Below are positions 21,601-30,500 of a stretch of 64,000 nt of DNA, in pieces. The number at the start of each line of letters is the position of its first letter. The stretch's first letter is position 1. The notes beneath the pieces were generated by a model, which saw only the letters and a list, made by a program, of their open reading frames with translations, did not search any database and was not told the origin of the DNA. Origin of the DNA: Pristionchus mayeri (taxonomy: Eukaryota; Nematoda; Chromadorea; Rhabditida; Neodiplogasteridae); the NCBI GenBank assembly GCA_036245805.1, contig BTRK01000002.1, positions 23,367,067 through 23,431,066 on the forward strand. Direction: 5' to 3'. Made by a program: the position numbers and the translations under genes.

Positions 21601-24122
21601 ATCAGCAGAGACTCGTTTAAAGCAGCAAAATGGTCCGTATCATGACCCTAGAAGATCCTAAAAGTTTGATGCCGATTGATCATCATTTGCTCTCAGGGCA
21701 CGAAAAAGTCACTTTTTCAGAAGACTCAACTTTGGGGGTGTACAATTCCATGGCTGAATTTGCATAAATTGTGGTTCCTGGACCGGAAGGTGCCAAAACC
21801 ATCACGGAACCGATTCCCAACTTTTGGTGGAGCTGGCTTCACTTTCCGGGCCGTAGCGAACGATACAACGCGCACCCCTCTTGAGCGCGCGCGTTTTCTC
21901 TACAGGGTGAGAGAGTGGTGAGGGAGCGGCGCGAAGAGAGAGCGTGCATTTAGAAAGAGGCACGCGTTCGTAAATCGTTCGCTACGGCCCGGAAAGTTAA
22001 GCCAGCACCACCAAAAGTTGGGAATCGGTTCCGTGATGGTTTTGGCACCTTCCGGTCCAGGAACCACAATTTATGCAAATTCAGCCATGGAATTGTACAC
22101 CCCCAAAATTGAGTCATCTGAAAAAGTAACTTTCTCGAGCCCTGAGAGCAAATGAAGAGCAATCGGCACCAAACTTTCAGGATCTTCTAGGGTCATGATA
22201 CGGACCATTTTGCTGCTTTAAACGAGTCTCTGCTGATCTGGGAGCGAAGTTATGATTTTACGGCCTCAAATTTGCAGCAAGCGCAGCAAGCTGATGCTAT
22301 GTCGTAGCAACTTGAAATATATTTTCTGAATAGTACAAGGATGGTTCTCAACACTCTGAAAGTTTGACCGATATGAAAAAATTCTCCAGAGAAATATATT
22401 TTTTAGAAAAAGTGGACTGCGATTGCGTCATCACTACGCAATAGGGCGAAATTTGCATAAGTTCGCAATACGCGTATCTTATTCCCCATTGAATTTGCTA
22501 CCTATAGCTGAATTTTCAGATCGATATCTCACCGGGTTCGGAAATTACGGTAGAAAGAAAAAGTGCGCCAATACTTTCCGGCGATACTGTATCAAAGACT
22601 CCCCGATAATTTCGATCACTAAAAATAATAAAAAATAATTTTGAGAAGTGACGTGACAGGAAACACTGAGAAAACCTACATGGTCTTCTTTTTAAAGAAA
22701 TATGAAATTTTGAAGCTGTAAACAGCCTTGAAAATGAGGACAAATCCAAAATTTTTCCATATATTTTGCTCCTGAAATGATTTTTAATTTACGAAAATAG
22801 CAGGGATTCTTTGAAATTTAGTCAAAATATCATTATGAAGTTTTTCGACAGCCGCGATCTATCTAATTAGAGCATATGAATAAAGGGCATGGAAACGACT
22901 AGAGAGCCAATAATGGCAGTATGTATTCATATCAGCCACTACCATCAATTACACTTATAGTTCAAAATCTGAGCAAGATGCTCACGAATTTTGCAAATTA
23001 GTAGGGTTGAAAATCGAATTTTTTGAAGTGAGAAGATAAAGTGCTCTTTTAACGTCATCTAGCTTCATTGATCGAGAAATGCTAGAAAATGACTGATCTG
23101 ATCGATTGAAATAATGAATCATCGGGATTAGAATTTTTCAAAATTTGACATCTCATATTTTCGGGGGGCGGACATTTCCGCAACGGAGCACCATTCGTTT
23201 GACTGAAGGAGTAGCAATATGGAAGTTGTTGCATTGTTACCAGTATGTGCTCCTTGCATTTGCATATATAAATTTTGTTACCAAGCGATCTTGAGTTTCA
23301 ACGGAAATCCATATTCCATGAACCCGTATACGTTGATTTTTTTATGCGTAGCAAGTTGGTGTGCGGTATTGAACATGGGAATCAGCGGAACGGAACGGAA
23401 CGTTATATATACTGTAGCGTTTTGTCGCGCTGTGCCTTGCCCCCGGGTGAGGCGCAGCACGACAACCAGCTACAGTATATATATAACGTTCCGTTCCGTT
23501 CCGCTAATTCCCATGTTCAACACCGCACACCAACTTGCTACGCATTCTATTCTCACAATATCAAAATTTATATATGTAAATGCAGAGGAGCACATACTGG
23601 TAAAAATGCAACAACTCCCATATTGCTACTCCTTCTGTCAAGCGAATGGTGCTCCGTTGCGGAAATTTCCGCCCCGAATATTCTGAGACAGTAAAAATGA
23701 TAAAATGTAATTTGTGGATAATAAAATATGCAGAGAGAAAGCGGAGTGGATGAACAAAGTTGTGAGTGATCAGCTGGAATTCTGCAAGAAGAACAGTGAA
23801 CTGTGGCAGGAGCAGACTAGAGTGCTCTCGGAGCAACTCAGAATGACCACTGGAACTGTCGTAAGCCACTAACGCAATAGATAACCGCTACTCAATGCAT
23901 ATCGACAATGAATGATTGTAGGGTTTGATGCAGCAACAATCGTGCTTCGTTCCTACTCCATTCGTGCAACAGTCTCCTACAGTCCCTAATTGTGTTTCGA
24001 TGTACCCCACTCTATCCTCTCGCCTCGGCAACTCTCGCACGTCTTCTACTGTGGCCTCCGACGTGATCGTGCTCGATGAGGATCCTCGCATCAAGAGAAT
24101 CAAGAGGGAGGATGCTCATTAG
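6605..24122 (+). CDS. Gene 1: coiled-coil protein with SUMO-type motifs, 289 aa, 8 exons
   Basis: Model: join of 6605-6667, 7352-7500, 11735-11821, 11914-11970, 12031-12096, 14996-15115, 23734-23860 and 23922-24122. All junctions are GT-AG and the sum is 870 nt with no internal stop; junction phases are 0,2,2,2,2,2,0. The ATG is the first in frame and lies 7 nt after a possible trans-splice acceptor (ATATATAG). Residues about 22-215 are rich in Leu, Glu, Lys and Gln with heptad-like spacing, a long coiled coil. The tail (224-289) is Pro/Ser/Thr-rich and then holds VIVLDED (271-277), a SUMO-interacting-type motif, and a basic run RIKRIKRE (279-286) that includes the SUMO consensus IKRE. The N-terminus has a second consensus, IKKE (18-21). 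A nuclear scaffold or adaptor role is inference; no known family is recognised. Introns 2, 5 and 6 (4.2, 2.9 and 8.6 kb) are packed with transposons. Confidence 0.75.
6927..7249. repeat. Palindrome with internal 30-mer palindrome array
   Basis: It lies in intron 1 of gene 1. The outer arms pair GGGGGGTTAAGGAACCCTTC with its complement. Inside, the self-complementary unit TTGAACAAAGTTCAA (or its AACTTTGTTCAA variant) recurs twice on the left and three times on the right, separated by ATTACAGTGTAATAA. It is therefore a palindrome built from smaller palindromes. No coding capacity. Confidence 0.85.
7640..8385. repeat. CACTCGCGAGTG palindrome-rich tandem array
   Basis: At least fifteen close variants of the 12-bp palindrome CACTCGCGAGTG occur here. 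A block of about 240 bp starting near ATCTGTTCTCTCGCTC is present twice (about 7758-7970 and 8010-8385), the second copy split by a hAT MITE. Apparent frames of 86-107 codons are by-products of the repeat. It lies in intron 2 of gene 1. Confidence 0.85.
8046..8168. mobile_element. hAT-type MITE with 8-bp target duplication
   Basis: The 123-bp element begins TAGGGTTTCCC and ends GGGAAACCCTA, flanked on each side by GTCTATTG (8038-8045 and 8169-8176). An 8-bp duplication with TAGGG-type ends is diagnostic of the hAT superfamily. The paralogous copy of the surrounding repeat at about 7779-7787 reads GGTCTATTGTCCCC with no insertion, giving an internal empty site. Confidence 0.92.
8538..9148. mobile_element. 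CACGGTGTGACAA-end element, copy 1 (interrupted)
   Basis: Both ends read CACGGTGTGACAA inward, and the right end is preceded by a run of about 14 G. The interior matches the reverse complement of 15768-15976 and, more weakly, 9904-10170. A Transib-like element (8701-8996) is inserted in it. The 13-mer TAACTCCCTTTTA occurs just outside both ends (8525-8537 and about 9158-9170), offset on the right. No coding capacity. Confidence 0.8.
8701..8996. mobile_element. Transib-like non-autonomous element, 5-bp TSD CACGG
   Basis: Inverted ends CACGGCAATTTTTTC...GAAAAAATCGCCGTG are flanked by CACGG on both sides (8696-8700 and 8997-9001). The related element at 15768-15976 has the uninterrupted sequence at this point, an empty site. 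CAC-initial ends with a GC-rich 5-bp duplication fit Transib; the superfamily name is inference because no transposase is present. Confidence 0.85.
9185..9560. repeat. Dispersed repeat, also at 47035-47350
   Basis: About 370 bp shared in the same orientation with 47035-47350, including CCGATCAAAAAAATGATTG-type and CTGTCCCCTCACTATCGAT blocks, at roughly 80 percent similarity by eye. Non-coding; class unknown. Confidence 0.7.
9904..10170 (+). mobile_element. CACGGTGTGACAA-end element, copy 2 (partial)
   Basis: Starts CACGGTGTGACAA directly followed by a run of about 25 C, then matches the family interior (CCGCTACAGTAAATTAGTTA, CAAAAGTCCAA). The far end is missing; a mariner element begins at 10175. 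Confidence 0.75.
10175..11412 (+). mobile_element. mariner element, near full length
   Basis: A 1238-bp element between TA dinucleotides (10173-10174 and 11413-11414). Its inverted ends TTGGGGTGTCCGGAAAGTTC are about 26 bp long with one mismatch. The size and single-gene layout are those of mariner. It carries a transposase gene broken by a frameshift (10324-11348). Confidence 0.95.
10324..11348 (+). pseudogene. mariner transposase, frameshifted
   Basis: The transposase cuts and pastes the element at TA sites. The first frame (10324-11025, 233 aa) has the mariner N-terminal helix-turn-helix ending FRKGEFGLDGQPRSGRP (about residues 54-70) and the first catalytic Asp in IIATDEKW (Asp156). After a stop at 11023-11025 the second frame (11049-11348, 99 aa) supplies MDNARPHRA and YSPDLSPCDY, the second and third catalytic Asp of the D,D34D triad. 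One frame slip near 11000-11020 separates them. Joined length would be about 340 aa, normal for mariner. All key residues survive, so the break looks recent. It lies in intron 2 of gene 1 on the same strand. Confidence 0.93.
11555..11699 (+). mobile_element. Helitron-like short element, copy 1
   Basis: Begins TCGATACCTATATAAAAAGC and ends with a weak GC hairpin (GCCCCGAGGCGGGCC) and CTAG followed by T. The body shares GATTGCGAAAC-type motifs with 36319-36491 and 62989-63152. A 5' TC, a 3' hairpin and a CTRR end without inverted repeats are Helitron hallmarks. Confidence 0.65.
12323..12390 (+). other. tRNA-like segment (A box and B box)
   Basis: TGGCTCAGTCGGTAGTG resembles the tRNA A box and D arm. 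About 30 nt later a T-arm-like hairpin with 5-bp stem carries GGGCTCAACCCC. The inverted copy at 13270-13332 (minus) keeps the more canonical GGGGTTCAACCCC. A clean cloverleaf with paired acceptor is not visible, so this is tRNA-derived rather than a working tRNA. Confidence 0.6.
13270..13332 (-). other. tRNA-like segment, inverted copy
   Basis: Reverse complement of the right arm reads TGGCTCAGTCGGTAGTG, then CAGGG-GTTCAAC-CCCTG, a perfect 5-bp T stem with a 7-nt loop. It is the counterpart of 12323-12390 and better preserved. Confidence 0.6.
13599..14794. mobile_element. Palindromic element, ATATCACGCC ends, copy 1
   Basis: Ends ATATCACGCCATTCACGAG and the matching CTCGTGAGAGGCGTGATAT. The arms, about 450-500 bp each, pair along most of their length, with the loop near 14090-14140. 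The terminal sequence itself contains a CTCTCATGAGAG-type small palindrome. The interior (GACCTCTGAGTGACC, GCATACTTCATTTTGGAGC) is shared with 59537-60596 and a fragment at 20780-20835. No coding capacity. Confidence 0.85.
15768..15976 (+). mobile_element. CACGGTGTGACAA-end element, copy 3 (partial)
   Basis: Starts CACGGTGTGACAAACCCCCC and continues collinear with the reverse complement of copy 1, without the Transib-like insertion seen there. It is cut at the right by the hAT-like element at 15977. Confidence 0.8.
15977..16898 (+). mobile_element. hAT-like non-autonomous element, copy 1 (TAGGGACCGCGG ends)
   Basis: A 922-bp stretch with inverted ends TAGGGACCGCGGAG and CTCCGCGGTCCCTA. It is nearly identical to the reverse complement of 60617-61522, including an unchanged 68-codon frame (16223-16429) that is probably incidental. 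No target duplication is visible here (flanks ATTTGGA and GCTATACC), unlike copy 2. Confidence 0.85.
17135..18039. mobile_element. mariner-type non-autonomous element, TTAGGTTGGTGCA ends
   Basis: Inverted ends TTAGGTTGGTGCATAAGTTT and its near complement with AAAGTTTC, bounded by TA at 17133-17134 and 18040-18041. The end sequence is the well-known irritans-type mariner terminus. The 905-bp body has no transposase; its 75-codon frame (17657-17884) is unrecognised. Confidence 0.88.
18198..19577. mobile_element. 1.38-kb palindromic element, AGAGACCGTCC ends, TSD TTA
   Basis: Ends AGAGACCGTCCACCAGAGAA and complement, flanked by TTA on each side (18195-18197 and 19578-19580). The arms, some 600 bp each, pair almost throughout around a loop near 18880-18960. 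A 3-bp TTA duplication would suit PIF/Harbinger, but no transposase is present. Confidence 0.8.
20700..20890. repeat. Fragment of the ATATCACGCC family plus GGTAAAAG simple repeat
   Basis: Contains GACCTCTGAGTGACCACAAC and GAGCTCTATCGATATAT as in 13599-14794, followed by short tandem GGTAAA(A)G units. Truncated and non-coding. The preceding 19690-20690 shows no gene I can support. Confidence 0.6.
20930..23160. repeat. Long palindrome split by a Tc1-like palindrome
   Basis: The arms 20930-21248 and roughly 22800-23160 are inverted copies (landmark CATTTTCTAGCATTTCTCGA and complement). A second complete palindrome (21249-22589) has inserted between them. All of it lies in intron 6 of gene 1. 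Confidence 0.85.
21249..22589. mobile_element. Tc1-like palindromic element, CAGTATCGCCGG ends
   Basis: Ends CAGTATCGCCGGAAAGTATT and complement with TA on both sides (21247-21248, 22590-22591). The element is self-complementary over about 630 bp per arm; only 21880-21960, a GA-rich stretch, is unpaired. CAGT-initial ends with TA duplication indicate Tc1/mariner. No transposase. Confidence 0.88.
23163..23690. mobile_element. Hairpin within hairpin (copy B of the CTGTGAGAATAGAA family inside)
   Basis: The outer arms (23163-23275 and 23575-23690) pair GCAACGGAGCACCATTCG with its complement. Between them lies an inner palindrome about 23343-23568 ending GCTACGCATTCTATTCTCAC. The left terminus of the inner element is lost. 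The inner stem has repeated CGGAACGGAACG and TATATAACG blocks. Long frames on both strands here come from the symmetry, not from genes. Confidence 0.82.
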
Positions 24123-24515
24123 ATTATGATCTACGTCAATGTCTCTTCTTCTAATCTCTCCTCTTTCTCTGTATATTCCGGCTGTAATTAGCTAGATCAT
24201 GTCATGTTTTTGTCAGTATTCATTATAACAATAGTTAGATGTTTATAAAGCCTTTATTCATTTACTTGATTAGATATATATAATTGTTTCCCTGCTGCCC
24301 AGTGGCTGCTATGCTCGCCGGTGAGCTCGACTCCTTCTCTAGATATACCTTTATTGTTTGAGATCGAGATTTAAAGCATTCACATGCATACATAACGTTA
24401 CACTCCTGAGAGAATAAATCCATGCAAGTTGTATGCGTACTCAATTGTGATCGGTTTTCGCCCGATTTTTATATTTGATTTTCAATTTTATCATAATCTG
24501 TGGTCGCAAGTTAAG
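24123..24515 (+). other. Intergenic region between genes 1 and 2
   Basis: 393 bp with a C/T-rich 3' UTR start and no repeat I recognise. An AATAAA lies at about 24413, plus TATAAAG and TTTATTC near 24245. The shared orientation and short distance would allow co-transcription, but no spliced-leader acceptor of the usual TTTCAG type directly precedes the ATG of gene 2. Confidence 0.5.
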
Positions 24516-27500
24516 ATGCCGAAGAGAAGACGAATATCAAAGGACGAAGAAATAATAGTGAGTTTCTAAGATCTCTGTGTTTTCATAATTAAGTAGTGCA
24601 GAGAGCAGAGATGGAGGCTGAGGAAGCAGAAGAGAGGGCGGAAGTGCAAAGGATAAAACTATATAAAGGTTAGAAAATTATATTTCAAACAGTAGTACTT
24701 AAACAGTATACTCAGGGAGGAATCTAGTTGTGCAACTAAGACAGCAAAAGCAATCGGCGCAGAAAAAGTAAGTAACACACTTATATATTCACGGTGAAAC
24801 TCGCTAAGGGAAAAATCTCAGTACACCTAGGGAGCGCAGGCGGATTTCTTCAAAATGCTTCTAAAATAAAATGCGCATGGAATCCAATGATTTAGGAGCT
24901 GCCGATTCTATTTCAAAAAGAAAAATTTAAAAATTTTGCGAAATAATTTAATTAAGCGAGTTTACAAAATTAACGCTGGGGCTAGAGTACCGTACCCCTG
25001 AGACTAGGGCCTTGCCTGAATCAGCTACTGACTATTTTCTCAATGTATTTTGTTTATTATTTTTCTTTATTTAGAAAAAAATAAATTATATAAAAATATG
25101 TTTTTGAATGCCTGTAATGGTCATTTTGTGAAATAGAGACCAGGAAAATCATTTATCACCGAGGTTTAATGACAATTCGGGAACAGGACGTTTCAAGGCT
25201 TAAAATCGATACAACGTCCTTCCGTTACTTGTCCGGTAGAAAAACAGTACACCAATATGTGCGGTAGAGTCCATAGAATCACATCAGCAAGGAAAATAGC
25301 ACCGGACAAGCAACGGAAAGGAGATATCGATCGATAAAAGCGAACTTCTGAAAAGACGCAGGTTGCAAGGTTAACAATCGATACAACGTCCTTCCATCAC
25401 GTGTCCGGTGGAAAAGCAATACACCAATATGCGCGGTAGAGTCCATAGAATCACATCAGTAAGGAAAATAGCACCGGACACGCGACGGAAAGGGGATATC
25501 GATCGAATAAGTACAAACTTGAACAGGCTTTTGTTAATCATCTTGGAAATGCAAATATGTAAGCCAAAAGAGGTCAAAATCTTTCATGAAGGTAATTGAG
25601 ACCTGCGGAACGTATACATAAATCAAAAATTACTTTTATTAAATGCAGAAGTTGGGAAAACATTTAAAAAACGCAATTTCGAAACCAGAAACTGTGAAAC
25701 GGATCGCGAAGTGAAACGGGACCCCAAGAGTTTTGGATACTGTAATCGTGAATTCTGAAATGAGTCTGCGGTCCCTAAGTACACCACGCTAGTTTGGACA
25801 CGAAACTCTCGCCATCCTGATTTTTGTAGGGTTTTTAAAAAATTTCCCTGATATTACAGTAATATCTTATTGCATTTTCCTGATTTTTCAATTAAAAAAA
25901 TCGCGGGAATAGTTATTTTTTAATATTTTGATAATTTCGTTATTCTGATTTAATAATTCAAATTTTTATGAATGAATATTCTATATGTACTCTGAAACAT
26001 TTCGTTCATGAACATACAAACAAAAATAATTTGTTTTACTTGTGATGTATAATGTGTACGAGGGAATTAGCACGATTCATTTATTCCACAGAGAATCAAA
26101 TTATACAGAATAATACATGGTTCATCGATGACTAGAAAAAGCTACACTTAGCCAGCGAGTCCAGGAACATACGTGTACGCTAGGGTTAGTGAAATCGGGG
26201 CCCGATCGGGCGGCCCGACGTCGAGAGTGAATAGAGACGGGTGCTCGGCTGGCCCGACTCGGTTTGACCAACCCTAGTGTATGCGTACAAGACAGTCAGT
26301 TGTGAAGATGGGACATCACAACGTAATTATAATTAAGTTTATCAGATGGGAATAAAATTAGGGATAAAAGAAGTTAACAAACCTGATGCATGCATTTACC
26401 CTTGAAGAATGCATGCATTTAACCGGCCTTCGGCCCAAAGGTTTCTTTCAAGGCAAATCATCAATCTTGGCCTATGGCCCAAAGCATTCTTTCGCTGTAG
26501 ATCATCCATCTTGGCCTACGGCCCACAGTATAAGCTTGAAGCTATTAACAAACGAAAAAGAACGAAAATATAACGATAAAACTATAAAATCGACCTCGTA
26601 AATCGGTTAAAAAATTACGAAATATCCTTGGCAAAATTCCAAAAATTAGGATTTGAAATATCCTACTACGACAACCCCTAGAACTGCTTCCTAATTACGG
26701 AATCAGATCTCCGAAAGTACGGTAATGCACACTGGTTTGGCCGATGTTTGTTTACTAAATATACGGTATTTTGAGTGAGACGCAGAGGGGTTTTTATCGC
26801 TTTCGTTGTGCGCGTAATTTCACCGTGTATTAGCTTAAATGTATATATCACGCCTCTCATCAGAGAATCGTGACAAATCGGCGTTTTCAGTTGACATTCA
26901 AATTTTCGAAAATCTTGTTTATTATTGTTCCATTTATTACTTTTACAGACTAGACTAAAACAGAAGTTTCAGATTTTTTGTCATCTTTCGCAGCTGCAGC
27001 AGGCTGCCGCAAAGTTGGATAGTTTAGACATCGTTTTCGTGGTTGTTATCCATAAAAGTGGTGATTTTTGAACACGAATGTGTTTTTATGATCATATGAA
27101 CCATTTTAGTGCAACTTGTTCATTTTTCACTTTTGCGACCTTTGCAGCAGAGGCAGTTCATAAAGGTTTTTAATTTCTTACTCGCACACAGATTTTCCCC
27201 CCACTCCAAACTTTCCCAGTTTGTAGAGCTCGAAATTCTGTACTTACCTGATTTTTTTCGGAATTTATCTCGACGGGTAACGTACTTTCCCAGAGCCTTG
27301 AATACCTTTTAATGGGCTGCACGAGTCACTATCTGGGAATTCGCAATCTCAGGTCCGCCAGTTCGAATCCCGGCAAATACACAGCTGTTTTTGCTGAACT
27401 CGAAACAACTCGAATATATTGAGGAAGTAATTATGGAACAAAAAAACAACAAAAATGGAAAGAAAATGGCAAAAACAGCTGTGTACTTTCCGGGATTCGA

Positions 27501-30500
27501 ACTGGCGGACCTGAGATTGCGAATTCCCAGATATTGATTCGTGCAGCCCATTAAAAGGTATTCAAGGCTCTGGGAAAGTACATTACCTGTCGAGATAAAT
27601 TCCGAAAAAAAATCAGGTAAGTATAGCAAGGGCAATGGGTACTTTTTATATTTCGTGAACGATTTTTTTCAGAATATCGAACCTCTGGAATCGGCGATAC
27701 TGATTCTAGCACGAGAAAGAAAATGCTAAAAATATTTAAAATGACAGAAATACAGGCTTTTTTTCCAAATTCAGATAGGAATGGATTTCTACAGTATACC
27801 ACTGTTGAGTTCAAACGTTGAGTTGGGTCAAATTTTTCTTCCAATACTTTATTTATTTATTTTTAAACAAATATTTGTATTTTTTAGGTTATTTTATACG
27901 AAAATTTGTTTTGTGAATCGAAATTGCTCCGGACATCTTATAGGAGGGATAATAATTTATGATGAACATACAATAGAGGCAGATGCAATTTCAGCGAGAT
28001 TTGCTCATTCAAGCAAAGTTTTCACTATTTCCGAACGACAAAATGTGGACATGTTATACACTCAACGAAAGCTTAGACCATGAGAAATAACCCGGGAGTA
28101 GTGAATTTAGACGGCATCCCAAATGGAACGAGAGAGGAAGAAAAAACATAGAATTCTGCGAGTTTTGCCCATTCCAGCAAAGTTTTCACTACTTCCGAAC
28201 GACAGAATCTGGGCATGTTATACACTCAACGATAGCTTAGACCATGAGAAGTAACCTGGGGGTAGTGAATTTAGACGGCGTCGCCTATTACATCAATGGC
28301 AAATCGTGAAAGGTTAAAAAATACCACTATTTACGCAGCGGTTTTTTGCGACTATTTTACCACCGTGACAATAAATAAGTCCAATATGGGACAGCAACAT
28401 AGATTATCAAGGGCCCTTAAAAGAAAAAAAAATTATATATCAACTAGAAAAGGTATAAATCAATAACGAAAGATCTCTGAAAAATGTGGTGTATGTAGGC
28501 GCGAAATGTAATAAGTCGTTCACTGTTGTGCACTTCCTCCAAGTGCAACACACGCCGCCCATGCTAGGTAAGTACAAAATTCGAGCTCTACAAACTGGGA
28601 AAGTTTGGAGTGGGGGGAAATCTGTGTGCGAGTAAGAAATTAAAAACCTTTATGGGTCGCAAAAGTGAAAAATGAACAAGTTGCTCTAAAATGGTTCATC
28701 TGATCATAAAAACACAGTCGTGTTAAAAAATCACCACTTTTATTGGTGAAAACCTCAAAAACCACTTCCACACATCCCAGCTTTGCAGCAGCCTGCTGCA
28801 GCTACGGAATCCAATAGGGTCGGAACAATTTTGGGGGGTCTTCTACGACCCAATACCAATGTAAAAATCAAAAGAACTTGAAAAGTTTATTTTTCAATGT
28901 CAACTCGTTATCCCGATTCTCTCATGAGAGGCGTGATATATTGTATACGATTTTTTAAAAATATATTTGTATTGTCGGGGATATAACCATTTCAAATCAC
29001 TTAATTGGTCGAAATATTTCCCACCTGGGTGCTCACAGCTATTAAATGATGACGTAGGGTGGTCTCTCTGACTGGACAAGTCGCTCGACTGCGACGTGAG
29101 TGTGCAGCATCTGCAGCTGCGTCCAAGCAGTCTGCCACAGTTGCTGCTGCTGCAACCATAGAGCTGATCGATATCCAGTCGATTATGAAACACCTGACAG
29201 AAGAGAACGCGAATTTGATCGATGAGGTCAACGTGTTGTAAGTTTTATTTTCTTTCTAGGCAAGAATAATTCTAAATAGCTCTTCTAAATTTTAAACATT
29301 TGATCATTATTTCTCCGACCTTACGCATGCCCCACTATATATGAATAATACTATGTAGGATCGATCAACTGAGAATGGATAACTGGAATGAAAAGCAACT
29401 CATGCACGAAAGAGATGAGCTGAGGAGAGCATTTATGATAAAGGCTGATAGAAAGGAGATTTTAGAGAAGTGCGTATGGCGGAGGAGGGGAAACTCGATA
29501 GTGAAAAGTAAAGGAACAAGAGGGGATTAATATTTTTTTTAATTATAAGAGGCAAATCGCGAGAGAATCGACCATTTTAGGGGGGCTAGCGGCGGTAGGA
29601 TTCAAGTTTGCCCTATTCCTCTATAATTTTGGCTATAAGTATTTCAAATGATGCTCTTTCAAACTGCGTCGTCAGAATTGTGATAACTGTCGTCATCGTT
29701 GAGATTCAGAAGGCCAAACCTTGTACTATCTCTTTTTTACAGTCAAATCGGGCTCACTTAAATGATCATAAATCAGTTTAAAATAAAGATAGAAGGCCGT
29801 TCTTTTTTCACGAAGAAAGCTACCATCATGCTCTACAACTCCACTGTTGACGTCATCATTCCTGGTTAACTCCCTGGTGCGGGGCGGTCGGGTGCACTAA
29901 AAATGTCGTAAATTTGGAAATCGGAAATACCTTTTGGATTTTCATGCTTAAGTTGTAATACATATATGTGCCTGGCTTTTCGCCAAAAATGAAGGAAATC
30001 GGAGTATGGACAAAAAAAAATGGGCTCACTGTTGTGCGGCGACCTCAAAATGAGTTCTGAACAAGAATACTTCCGTATCTTCAACTGCCCTCATTTGCGC
30101 TCAAAATAGTTCAAAAACTACCAAAACAATATTAGAAATTGTTTCCCCCCATGATATCACACTTCCATTGGTCTAAAATGGCCATCGGACCGAAAATTTG
30201 AATATCTATATTTTATCTAGATTTCCTTCATTTTTGGTGAAAAGTCAGGCACATATATGTATTACAACTTAAGCATGAAAACCCAAAAGGTATTTCCGAT
30301 TTCCAAATTTACGACATTTTTAGTGCACCCGACAGCCCCGCACCAGGGAGTTGACCAGGAATGATGACGTCAAAAGTGGAGTTGTAGAGCATGATGGTAG
30401 CTTTCTTTGTGAAAAAAGAACGGCCTTCTATCTTTATTTTAAACTGATTTATGATCATTTAAGTGAGCCCGATTTGACTGTAAAAATGTGATAGTACCAG

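Larger units (their letters stand above)
26845..28939. mobile_element. Palindromic element, ATATCACGCC ends, copy 2 (with inner palindrome)
   Basis: Ends ATATCACGCCTCTCATCAG and CTCATGAGAGGCGTGATAT. The arms 26845-27245 and 28560-28939 pair along GAGCTCGAAATTCTG-type blocks with some unmatched inserts. The long loop holds a second palindrome (27249-27622), an exon-like frame (27888-28083) and a direct duplication of about 125 bp (27993-28118 and 28158-28283). Confidence 0.8.

Noticed and set aside
23219..23694. Overlapping frames of 155 and 139 codons.
   Set aside because: They lie entirely in a double hairpin element; the symmetry makes long frames on both strands without codon character.
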